From: Paraglomus occultum
Lineage: Eukaryota; Glomeromycota; Glomeromycetes; Paraglomerales; Paraglomeraceae
Length of the DNA stretch: 20,043 nt
Reading direction: 5' to 3'
NCBI GenBank assembly: GCA_910592205.1
Contig: CAJVPJ010000645.1
Location: 1-20,043 of the forward strand
A program made the position numbers and the translations under genes. This document shows, piece after piece, positions 1 through 9,706 of the stretch; the first letter of the stretch is position 1; every line of letters starts with the position of its first letter. Under the pieces are notes generated by a model. It searched no databases. It had not been told where the DNA came from and saw nothing but the letters and a program-made list of their open reading frames with translations.

Positions 1-116
1 AATTTGGGAATGCCGCAGCCATTGTAGATCGTTCGTACCACAGAGCGGAAATCACGGAAGATTATTATCGATATCCGCCGGATCTGACACATCATAATCA
101 GCCTCTCATTTTATAG
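1..116 (+). CDS. 3' end of an unidentified gene, cut by the window edge
   Basis: Reading from base 3, 37 sense codons run to a TAG stop at 114-116. The visible tail starts FGNAAAIVDRSYHRAEITED and ends HHNQPLIL. Composition is balanced and hydrophilic, and GC content is clearly higher than in the AT-rich DNA that follows, which is typical of coding sequence next to spacer here. The other two plus frames hit stops within this stretch. No domain can be named from so short a tail. It could be the last exon or the end of a longer exon. It may also be a chance open frame, since only 37 codons are visible. Confidence 0.45.
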   Translation, partial: FGNAAAIVDRSYHRAEITEDYYRYPPDLTHHNQPLIL

Positions 117-1403
117 AATGTTCACTTTGTCTGGTTTTGTTGCAGTCTGCCCCATTGATGGGCAAACTGGCTCTCCCTGAATTACAATAAAAGAAAAAGG
201 AATGCCATGTAGATGTAATTAATCTAAACTCCATCAAATAATAAAAAAGAAGATTGAACAAAAAAAGTCCTAAATATTGGTAAGGCAATTTTAATTGGAG
301 AAAATGGGATGCAATTCCATTACCAGCATGTAGTGAATATGAATATAATTAAATCAATCAAAACACAATGTGAGCTTGTTTAGTAAATGTGGATATAGTT
401 TATGCTAAAAACAGCTTAGATATAATAACTTTTTTTAGCTCAGTACATATACATAGCCAATCTCAATAAGTCAGCCGACCGGGTTTGAGGTCGACTTATC
501 GAGAATTACATGATAAAGCCTTTTAATTATAATTAAGTCTTCTATTAATACATAGTAGTGATAATAAAATAATCTTGCAACTGGCTTGTTTTAGAAATCG
601 AGAGTTTTTTTCTTAAGAGTCTTTTATCCTTGATAATATAGAACTATTTACTATTACGCTTAAACTATTCGATTACTGTAATAAATATGGACGCTTGCTA
701 AAGCTATGTTATCTGAAATTATAATTAATCTTCTTATACTTCTGCTTTAATTATAATCATATGAACTAATAACTGTATACTGTTTTAATTGTGTGAACGT
801 GTTGTAAAGCAGCGATTTTAACAACGTAATGGTAATAAGTGAGATCTGTGATCGATCACTTAAAGTTGAGGAATGTGTTTTGGGGCAGACTTACCGAGAT
901 GTGTTCGCATTTATCGAGAATTTACATATTAATATATTGGTTGAGATTGAGTATGGCTGGGTATGTTGTGGGTAGTTTAATTTTTGTGACCACAATTATT
1001 GTTATCTTTGAGAACAGAACTTTAATAGTGAATTCTTGGGTTTTGAAAAGATTACTTGACACTAATACGGATATTGATTGAAAGTAGTGGTCAAAATTTT
1101 CACAAATAAACTTTGTTGCCTGTGTATGTTTTAATAGTATTAATAAAATTTGCGCTGATATATTTCTCTATCATACGCATATTGGTATCAACTTTTTTGC
1201 TTGGACCATACAAGCTTCAGCTATATTCGGTTTTTTCTGTACGTTTTCTCCTATCTGATTTTGCTGCTCATTTGAGACCCTAACTAAAAGACAAAGTTAA
1301 AGGAGATAAGAGAAACTAACGAATTATATGAATTTGGACAACAGAAATTAAAGGGTGCAGTAGCGAGAAAACCAGATGACTCACTTCTATGTTGGAAATA
1401 ACA
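117..1403. other. AT-rich spacer without a convincing gene
   Basis: Long runs of A/T with frequent stops in all frames. An 80-codon open frame at 839-1081 begins with a GTG rather than ATG and shows no family resemblance. The only structure I can support is the set of related motifs at 461-511 and 888-927, described separately as a possible transposon relic. Confidence 0.5.
440..955. mobile_element. possible degraded pogo/Tigger-like DNA transposon or MITE
   Basis: Bases 461-480 and 488-504 form an imperfect inverted repeat (TCTCAATAAGTC.. against ..GACTTATCGAGA). Variants of the same motif recur downstream: GACTTACCGAGA at 888-899, and TTATCGAGAATTTACAT at 911-927, which differs from TTATCGAGAATTACAT at 496-511 by one inserted T. 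Motifs of the type CTCGATAAGTCGA near both ends are common in pogo/Tigger-type elements (recalled family knowledge). No transposase reading frame and no clear TA target duplication are visible, so the outer limits given are approximate. It may instead be a dispersed repeat of another kind. Confidence 0.28.
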
Positions 1404-1712
1404 TTACTCTACTTTACGTACAGCAACGTGAGCGAGTTTTTGCTGCAAAAAACGCACCTGACCATCCCACATCGCTTTCTCCTCCTCCAGCCGTTTCTTC
1501 TCCGCCTCCAGCATCTCCCACAACAGCTGCTGCCCTCCGTTCATTCCTCCGTTCACCCACATCTTCCTCAGATTCAACAACAGCTTCCCTTGCGCTTCGC
1601 CTTCTTCAAACTTTTGTATTATAGCCTTCGCCTCTCGTACTTCCTCTTGCGCCTTCCCCAACAGGTCTCGTATTTCTTGAATGCCTTCGTTTCGACGCTT
1701 CGTATCCATCAT
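1404..1712 (-). CDS. coiled-coil hypothetical protein or exon fragment
   Basis: A minus-strand frame from ATG (1712-1710) to TAA (1406-1404) encodes 102 residues. It begins MMDTKRRNEGIQEIRDLLGK and is rich in Glu, Lys, Ala and Leu with heptad-like spacing. The later part (LLNLRKMW... then LLWEMLEAEKKRLEEEKAMW) would make a long amphipathic helix. The frame stays open upstream to about 1763 through sequence that also looks helical (KLTSAIFTLQ), so a preceding exon is possible, with CCAG just before the CGCT of this stretch as a candidate acceptor. Near the end lies a consensus donor GTACGT (1431-1426), so the true gene may continue past this stop. Its GC content is much higher than the flanks. 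I do not recognise the family. It could be a relic of a larger, duplicated gene. Confidence 0.45.
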   Translation of the reverse strand: MMDTKRRNEGIQEIRDLLGKAQEEVREAKAIIQKFEEGEAQGKLLLNLRKMWVNGGMNGGQQLLWEMLEAEKKRLEEEKAMWDGQVRFLQQKLAHVAVRKVE

Positions 1713-1763
1713 TTGCAGTGTAAAAATAGCGCTGGTTAACTTATCATTGAACAAACGTTGTGT

Positions 1764-3472
1764 TCAAAGGAATACAAAATTCCGTCAAAATTTTATTTAG
1801 TATTCTATACTGAATCGATAGATAAGACGTGCAATGTAAAAATATCATTTGGAAGAGACTCAAAAATTGTTCTTCAAAAATCCACTTGATTATTACGTAG
1901 AACTGAGTTTCAAGGGCTTGGAGTTTCCCGAAGGGACATGAGATGTAAATTTTGGAGATACAGCAAGACCTTGTTGACAGATGACTTACTTAATACCGAG
2001 AAAATGCCTATAGTAATCTTTCGGTCGAGTAAACTCGGTTCTCAAAGTTAAAAAAGTAAATAAATATTTTTTCCAGACTTGCGCGCGTTTTCCAACTATA
2101 CATTCTTTAAAGTTTCTGAACCATTGCATCTTAACGCCGACACTATGAATGAGCTTCTATTATAAAAACAAAATACAATGATTTTCTATTATTACTAGTT
2201 TAATAGGGAAAGCAGGCACAACGACGCTATTGATAAACTGTCAACGAACTCCATTTTTTTGACCGGTAGATTGAAATGTTCAATACAATAGTTTGCATAA
2301 GTCATATGAAGATGTTTCTGGAACAAGCGAAGCTTCATATGCTGTATTTATAAGAACAATTCTAGTTGGAATTCTTAACGTCTACAGATCCATAGCAAAT
2401 TATCTGCTCCTTGAACAGAAACTAATCATGGGAGAATACGGAAAACGAGCTTACTGGTTTCGCGATTAAGAAGGTTAGTCTGTTCATTGGTATACTGAAG
2501 CGCAAAGAGAAGAAACTTAATTCAATTGACATACTGTTTATTTGGTATTAATTTCAATATCTATTGAGACATTTACGTCGAAAATAGTCATATAATTGCA
2601 AGTGTATTTTACGATCGCGTCCGCGTTCGTCCAAAAGCCATTTAGTTTCATCGAATTGAAAAGAAAAGGGCATGAATACCTACACTTGAAAATTGGTCTT
2701 CTGTATTGTCTACCAGGAAGAGAGCTGATACATCGTAATAACGTCTTCCTTATTAAAAATCATATTCTAATTTTTTCCTTATCACATGGTTACATTGCAT
2801 GTGTACTAACTTGCCAGTCATGTTATCGAATAAAAGTCACTCTGCCTTCTTTCCTGTCCATAGTTTATTAAACAAGCCGTGAATTTCAGCATAAATTAAA
2901 AAAAAGTTTTTACAGCTGCGGATATTGCCACGAATATTATATGATATTGTAAGTCTGAAAAAGTCGTGAAAATTCCGCTGGCTGTAGTTGTATTTTGCAA
3001 ATACACTTTGAACTCGCATACCCGCATATACTCGTTAGACATTATTTGGGCAAGTACACAAAATATTTCCAATATGTTCAGTTTATTATTCTATTGTTCT
3101 CACTCTTAAATTAATCTGCAAACAATTAGTAATCTATTTATCAAATCACCACCTTTACGATACTAACAACCCGAAATCAACAGTTGCAGCCCATAGGTGT
3201 AAACAAGAGAACTATCCACTAGATTCACTAGAAGTTTGAATAAGCTAAAAAGATAGTAATAGTAGATTCAGCCAATCAATATACATGTCTAGAAAAGAGA
3301 GGAAAACAAATTTTTTAATAGATACTACAACTGCAGAGACACAGTAAAAATTCATTGGCTAAAACTGAGGAAACTAACACTACAAATACTTTAATATAAA
3401 ATATGCTGTACACTCAATAAGTAACATCCAATTATTTTCCCGCACTCCATAATTCCCAATATTTTGCACGCG
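1764..3472. other. spacer downstream of the IWS1 gene; no gene seen
   Basis: AT-rich sequence with scattered short open frames. A 91-codon frame at 2596-2871 does not begin with ATG and has no recognisable motif. A 33-codon open stretch near 1837-1938 has plausible composition but no start or splice context. No RNA gene or repeat array was recognised. The 3' UTR of the minus-strand IWS1 gene should occupy the right end. Confidence 0.5.
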
Positions 3473-4819
3473 TTATTTCACGTTGATTCCCTTCTTCATC
3501 TGCGCCATACGGCTCTTCAGATTCTTGTACGGATCAGGTCCTCTCTTCCTAACCGGCCTTCGCTGAGAAGACGGTGCAAAGGTAACGGTTCCATCCGCAT
3601 TTGGCATCTCCCCAGTCTCAGGTCGATAATATACAATCTTCTTGTCTCTATAATCAAGGCTCTTGCCAAATATTGGCGCACTCCATTTGGCAACTAGTTT
3701 CGCTGCCCGTCTCGTTATGTCTGCATCGTTGCGAGGATGCTCTTCATAGAAATGCACTATTTTACCAATACCCGACTGACGTAAAAGATCAATCGACATA
3801 GGAACCTAAGTTTATCAAGTCGAGAGAATAATAAGCATCTATTTTACTATACGATGACCAAAAAGCATAATCGACTTTACCCGCTCTAGAACTTCAAACA
3901 AGCCTCTTTGAATAGCAATGTTTGGCAGGGATGCATCAGGCAAAGGTTCCAGCCACGCTCTTATTGACTCCAATATGTTGTTTTCCAACAGCGTGTCTAG
4001 CATGTTAGCTTTCTTAAGAACCCATGTCACATATTCCACACGCTCGAGTTTCTTGACTGCTGGTTTTCTTTGGTTGTTTAGTGCAATATCCCGATCAGCA
4101 GCAGCTATCATTAGAGCATATAGTTCTTGAGCTTCGTCATCGCGGGTAGCCTCCAAGTCCTAAATAAATATTTATTCAACGTAAACATACGTAGCTTACA
4201 TGCATCGCATGCGATAATAGCACAATTCAGAAGACATACCACGTCTTTACGCTTCCTACGTCTACCCGATGATGCCTTTAGCGCCTCATCAAAATCCTTG
4301 TCCACTCTTCGCTTGATCTCTTAAAATTGACAATAACAGAGGGAATTAATCTCATCATATCCAAGCACCGGTACGTATGAATGCAGTCAGCATTTTATGA
4401 AATACCTTCATATGGTGTTAGTTTTTCCTCACGCTCTACTTTCACAATCTCATCATCCTCAGTGATGATTTCGTCAAATCTTCGGCGACGCTTCTTGGGT
4501 CTTGGACGTTGCGTCTCGGAATAATCAGGATCAGCGTTCCGACTAGTGTCAGTGCGTTTCTTGAACTTTGGGAGCCTTATCTTTAGTCTTTTCGGCGAGT
4601 CTTCTACTACCGACTCGGGGGAAGATGCTTGTGGTGATTCTCTATTTTGGTCCTCTGCACATAGATGCAAGGGATTTTAGTTTATTAAACATATCAACAG
4701 GCCACACAAGCGAATACCTTACCGTCTTCACTAAAATCTACCTCCCCCAAATCACTAAGGTCATCGTCATCACTTTCACCAAATACTTGTTTGTGAAGCT
4801 CAGATGATTCAAGTGACAT
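3473..4819 (-). CDS. IWS1: IWS1/Spn1 transcription elongation factor
   Basis: Five exons in transcription order: 4819-4723, 4654-4406, 4319-4240, 4159-3881, 3805-3473. They sum to 1038 nt, or 345 residues, and phases agree at all four GT-AG introns (68, 86, 80 and 75 nt). The N-terminus is acidic (GESDDDDLSDLGEVDF), followed by a basic segment (RPKKRRRRFDE) likely to act in nuclear import. Residues about 185-280 match the conserved TFIIS N-terminal (LW) domain of Spn1/IWS1: LESIRAWLEPLPDASLPN, then SGIGKIVHFYEEHP, then YRDK. Family role (known): it binds Spt6 and RNA polymerase II in the nucleus and supports elongation and chromatin recovery. Yeast Spn1 is about 410 residues, so this is slightly short at the disordered ends. 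The ATG chosen is the first in frame before the acidic motif. An alternative in-frame donor at 3847 would add 11 residues but leave a 42-nt intron and break the family alignment. Confidence 0.93.
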
Positions 4820-5603
4820 GGTGTTTAGTTATATGGAGTATGTTGTAGCTGCAACGTATTAGTATTGAAACTTTCCGCATATTTTAATGGTTCCACAGGG
4901 TTGTTTGGTTTTTTTCTTATTATTATGGTAAGCCGGTTCTCAAACGATGTGGCGAAGCTTGTTAAATAGACAAATATGGGGAGGTCTGCTTTTGTACATA
5001 CTCAGTCACTGTCACATGGTCAATTATAATTGGTCTATGACTATAAACTCTAATACAGTCTTTGGGGAATTTCGGATTGAAAAATATTGTACCACTCATT
5101 CGTTAGGCAATATTATTCGATGTTACAAAGGTTGATAACGCGAACGTCACGTTGTAATGGCTCGAACGCTGATGCAAAAAGTCACCATCACAATCGTAAT
5201 GGCTCGAAAAAAGCTTAGTCCAATCATCATCCAATTCAACATAATCGTATTGAATGATAGCCGCCAAATAGTAATTAACTATAACGCTATTTCCATCGCT
5301 ATTGCTGACGAGTTGCGTGCTTTATTGGTCGCTATAAGTGTATTTATTACTAGTGCACCAATTAAACCCATGTAAGCCAACTTGTTTGGGTTTCCTATTT
5401 CGTTCTTTTTTTGCTCGATCAAGTTTATATTGATATGTACATGTAAAATCTATAATACAATTTAAGAGTGAGCGAGATACTGCAGACCCCAAATTTCCCA
5501 TGAGAACCTTTAATCGAACCCATATACTATCGTTAACATTCCTCAAAATATATTTACCATTATATTTTCTCATCAGCTAATTCAATTATCGGCAAATTGT
5601 GCA
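4820..5603. promoter_or_regulatory. divergent intergenic promoter region (IWS1 / mitochondrial kinase)
   Basis: The 784 bases lie between the start codons of two genes transcribed away from each other, so they should hold both promoters. A 13-base direct repeat, GTAATGGCTCGAA, occurs at 5154-5166 and 5196-5208, 42 bases apart, and is a candidate regulatory site. No coding exon is convincing: frames at 4947, 5157 and 5322 lack motifs. Promoter function is inferred from position only. Confidence 0.5.
5154..5208 (+). repeat. 13-base direct repeat, two copies
   Basis: GTAATGGCTCGAA is present identically at 5154-5166 and 5196-5208. Both copies sit about mid-way between the two divergent genes. 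The sequence between the copies is not repeated. It might be a paired protein-binding site or a chance or ancient duplication. Confidence 0.5.
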
Positions 5604-7234
5604 ATGTTCAGACAAGTTCGGACGGAATCCTTCAAGCGTTTGTTCACGAGATTATCCATTAGTAATCGGGGTAATATACCTCTGTGCTGTTACAGCACAA
5701 ACGATGGTATCTCGTTTTACGACGACGAAATTAATAAAGTAAGTATTCTGAGCAATAGTTGCCTGTCGTCTTACAACAGACTCGGCACTATACTTCGTTC
5801 TTACAATCTTGCTATGCCGTATATTTCGAGTATGCCTGATTACTTTTATTCCTGGGTTGTTAACAGTATGTTCAAGAATCAATTAGACCAGTGACATTGA
5901 AACAGCTGGTTCAATTCGGTCAGCCTCCTTTGAACACAGCAACCTTGCTTGATTCAGCACGATACACTAAATCTGAACTTCCTGTCCGACTTGCTAGGAG
6001 GGTGAAGGCTTTTCAAAATCTTCCCTTTATTGTAGGCACCAACCCATACATTATGAATGTATATAATCTATATTGTAACTCATTCAACGTGATCAGGAAT
6101 TTCCCTGAAATCAATGATGACGAAACGGATAGGGAATTTACGCAATTATTGAAGCAGACAGTCAATTTGCACGCAGAAAATATTCCAACACTAGCAAGAG
6201 GTATGCGATTGTTTGTGTAATATATTAGACCATGCGTGGAACTCTTTCGATGCGCAATTGGCAGAGACCGTATGATTGAGACAGAATGATTGTGTTTGGG
6301 ATTTGTAAACGATCTTGTAAATTTGGGACTGAACTGCTGCTTGACACTAAAGAGGGTGACTGCGTTTCTATACGTATCATCTACTCCTTACTGTTCTGAT
6401 ATCATGTCTATTATTCTTATCTTTACTTACGTAGGTTTCCAGGAATGTAAAAAGTACATGTCGAATGAAGCCATCAAAAGATTTTTAGACGACCTAATTC
6501 GCGCTCGCATTGGTATCCGTCTTATCGCCGAACAACACATCGCTTTACATGAAAGATCTGATCCAAACTTTATTGGCATAATTGACGCTCGCACCCATCC
6601 TGAGAATTTGATCCGTACTAGAGCAGACTTTGTTCAAAGTCTGTGCGAAGTGCATTATGGATCTTTTCCCGAAATATGTATAACTGGTCAGACGGATACA
6701 CGTTTTGCCTACGTGCCTGTGCATTTGGAGTATATCATTGCTGAAATATTAAAGAATGCTTGCAGAGCTACGGTTGAGCTGAGCCAAAAGATCGGCAGAA
6801 AGGATCATCCTGCGATTGAAGTTACTATATCGCGTGGGAAGAGTAATATTGGAATTAGAGTGAGAGATCAGGGAGGCGGGATTTCTGCAAAGGATCTGCC
6901 GTCAATATTCGAGTACTCCTATACTACTGCCAAACAAGAGAATTATTCTGGGAATGTGTTGGGATCTGTTACCACTATGAGCATGCAAGCCGGATTTGGT
7001 GGGCCGATCGCTGGACTCGGTTATGGGTAAAGTGTAATGAATATAAGAACGCTCATTCTATTATCAGCTTTGTGTGTAATATGTCCTTGATGTGATTATA
7101 GGTTACCGTTGGCAAGGTTGTATGCTGGTTACTTTGGTGGATCAATGAATCTCGTATCATTGAACGATCATGGATGCGATGTGTTTGTGAAATTAAAGCA
7201 GATTAATGAAATATTGGACGAAGTGGAGATTTAA
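5604..7234 (+). CDS. mitochondrial PDK/BCKDK-family protein kinase
   Basis: Four exons, 5604-5738, 5867-6200, 6435-7026 and 7102-7234, give 1194 nt (397 residues). All phases agree and introns are GT-AG (128, 234 and 75 nt). The start is followed by an Arg-rich leader (MFRQVRTESFKRLFTRLS), typical of mitochondrial import. Residues 46-200 form the helical N-terminal domain, with the conserved His in QHIALHE at 191. The GHKL ATPase fold follows: N box EILKNACRATVE with E260 and N264, G1 box DQGGGIS at 301-307, and a glycine-rich lid ending GLGYGLPLARLYAGYFGG. Known role: such kinases phosphorylate and inactivate the E1 subunit of pyruvate or branched-chain 2-oxoacid dehydrogenase in the matrix. 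The C-terminus ends LDEVEI and lacks the DW motif typical of animal PDKs, so BCKDK or a yeast Pkp1-like kinase is as likely as PDK. Length is normal for the family. Confidence 0.93.
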
Positions 7235-9706
7235 CTAATAGAGTGCCTTGGAACAGACGGGAAGGAACGAAAGCGTCGGTACGAGTTTGTTTAGCTGTCA
7301 CCAAAGTCACGCTAACGAGAAAGAGAATAACACTGTAGTTTATGAACACTGCAGAGAATCCAGTTGATGCAAATCTTGTAGTGAGCAGATGAAATCACCA
7401 TAGGCCGATTTGCGCTGGTTAAAGAAACAAATACTCGATAAATTGTTTAGACAACACACTTTGTGAACTGAACCCTTTGTATTACTTATATTACAGGTCA
7501 AACTTTTATTTGAATGGTAGTCATTTTTCCAAGTACGGCTTGGAAATATTCGTGTGTCCAATCTTCAAAAACGTCATCTGTCATTAAATAAAAAAGTAAT
7601 AAAGATATTAACATGAATACTTCTATCTGTTAAACAGCAAACTGCTTTCTTTTCTTAGTCAGATAGGTACTGGCATATGCTCCTCAGCGAGGAAGCAAAA
7701 TCTTTCGGATTTCACCATGGTCGATAAGACGGGGAAAGAAATTCAAAATCCTCATTCAAGTCTTATTATCTAGTGAATGATTGAAGACTCACCTTGGAAG
7801 TTTTTGGGTTATAGAAAGCAGGCGTACCTCTCAGCCCTCGTGAAAAAAAAAAGGTTTCGTGGATATGAAACTGATTGGTTGAATATATTACTACGTCATC
7901 CTGATTATTAATAGCATACAAGATTATCAGATCCTTCGGTAGCAATACAACATAGATTTATTATTATTCTTTTTGCGGCAAGAAATCATATTGTTCCTAG
8001 TTACAAATACAAACATTTGATCAAAAAAGTTTTGATAAATAAATGAAGATGCATTCAGTTTGACATTCCCCAGTTTTCGGGAATAATCTAAGGTCGCGAT
8101 AATCTTGATGAATTATCTTATCAAACTCTACACGTTGCATCTATGCCAAGCATTATTACGCCATTGATTTAAGACATTCCATACGCACGGTCTGTTCCAA
8201 CGACGACCTGAAGACACAGTAAACGTCATAGCTCTGCAGACCTTACCTATTACCTATCGCGAAGACCTTTTATACCCTCCGCAAAGGGTAATTTTCATCA
8301 TTTTATGCGTAGCGCCAATCAATTTACGCCATGAAGGGCTCATCTGCAGCCATTGTACGTTCATCTACGAAAATGAGGCGCTATTGTTCAATACTGGCGT
8401 ATGTTGTACAATTGTGTCATTTGTGTTGTCTTTTCCCAATTCTCAAAACAAAACACACGGACAGGGAATCACTTTTTCTTTTTGGTACACTTTACAAAGT
8501 GCGTGTAACATATGGTGATTTCGTTAACAAGCCATAAATCTGTCCGATTGCCTACGTATACCTACATAATCCGTTATCCATTGTATGCGCAATGGCCGTT
8601 TGGCTTGTGATCCATGCTATTTTTAGCAGAAATCACGTAGCATTCGCAGATATTCCGCAAATAACCAATACACCTTGTAACACGTGCTCGTTACAGGTAT
8701 TGCATTCTTGCGCTTTGTTAGTTGACCGCTGTTTATTATGTACAGTATATACGCGTAAGAGCAGCATAACAAAGAGCATAAACTAATATTTAACTTGACG
8801 ACTGTCTCTCTATCAAATAAAACATGAATGCTTACAGGCTTTTTCCTGTATAACGAATCAAAAATTATATGGCAAACGCATGATCAAACAGGTTTCATCA
8901 CATATTAATATCTGATACTGACGGTAAATAACCATAATCGGTTCAATAAGGGACAGCTGTCCAATCACAAGCCATTGGAACAAGATCCCGAACGGATACA
9001 GTCTTTATTAACTGGTAAATACGAAATAGTCTTTTCTCTCCATGGCTAGAAGTACTACATTTGGATGTATTGCATGCGCTGAGAATGATCACATTTTAAT
9101 CATGTGACACTTTTTTATTAAATATTCGCATACACAGCCCTCAAAGGCAGTATCCTGTGCTACGAGCTCGCAAATGGACAGTCCCATTCTATCGTTAAAA
9201 ACACCCCACCCGTATCGGCTTTTAGCGTCGAAATGTGCTGCTTGTTTATTTCTCTTTCATATTTATTTTGTGACTTGTGCGTACAAAAACACAGTTATGG
9301 CGTAAATCATTCCTAGATTTGAATCTCATACAGGACAGGTGTCGGTAACCCTGATAATCAAGTTATTGTGTGGCGATGGACTCGTTGCTCGGAATGGAAA
9401 TTGAGCAACCGGAATTAATGGATACAATAACTGGAAAATGTAACCAGAATGATTATTTATTATGATCACTATTTATTGCCTACAAAAGAAAAGCATCACT
9501 ACTTAAAAACGCTTCGCACAAATCATTTATGAACAACTGGTGTTCCCCCCAAATCTGCAAACTCAGCTCCCTAAAAGCTCCCACCCCCCCTTATCCTAGC
9601 TCATGACAAAGAACGTCGGTGTGATCATTTGCAGACTGTTGTGACTCTTCTCACTTAACCTATTTTCTTATTCATCTTTAAATTCTCAACTAAAGACACT
9701 GAACAA
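7235..9706. other. 2.5-kb spacer; no gene recognised
   Basis: This is the longest gene-free stretch. Open frames at 7340-7561 (minus), 8331-8537 and 8592-8786 have no family motif and no splice partners. A C-rich stretch at 9545-9596, with several runs of C, lies 110-160 bases before the transporter ATG and may belong to its promoter. No tRNA-like B box with a matching A box was found. Confidence 0.5.

Noticed and set aside
1837-1938. A 33-codon open stretch containing NPLDYYVELSFKGLEFPEGT
   Set aside because: Composition is plausible but there is no ATG, no splice context and no recognisable domain.
2596-2871. Plus-strand 91-codon frame
   Set aside because: It does not start with ATG, and neither composition nor motifs support coding.
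5505-5535. Possible tRNA B box (GGTTCGATTAA on the minus strand)
   Set aside because: The motif is incomplete and no A box or cloverleaf arms could be formed around it.
8331-8786. Two plus-strand frames of 64-68 codons in the 7.2-9.7 kb spacer
   Set aside because: No conserved motif, no compatible splice partners, and composition like the surrounding spacer.
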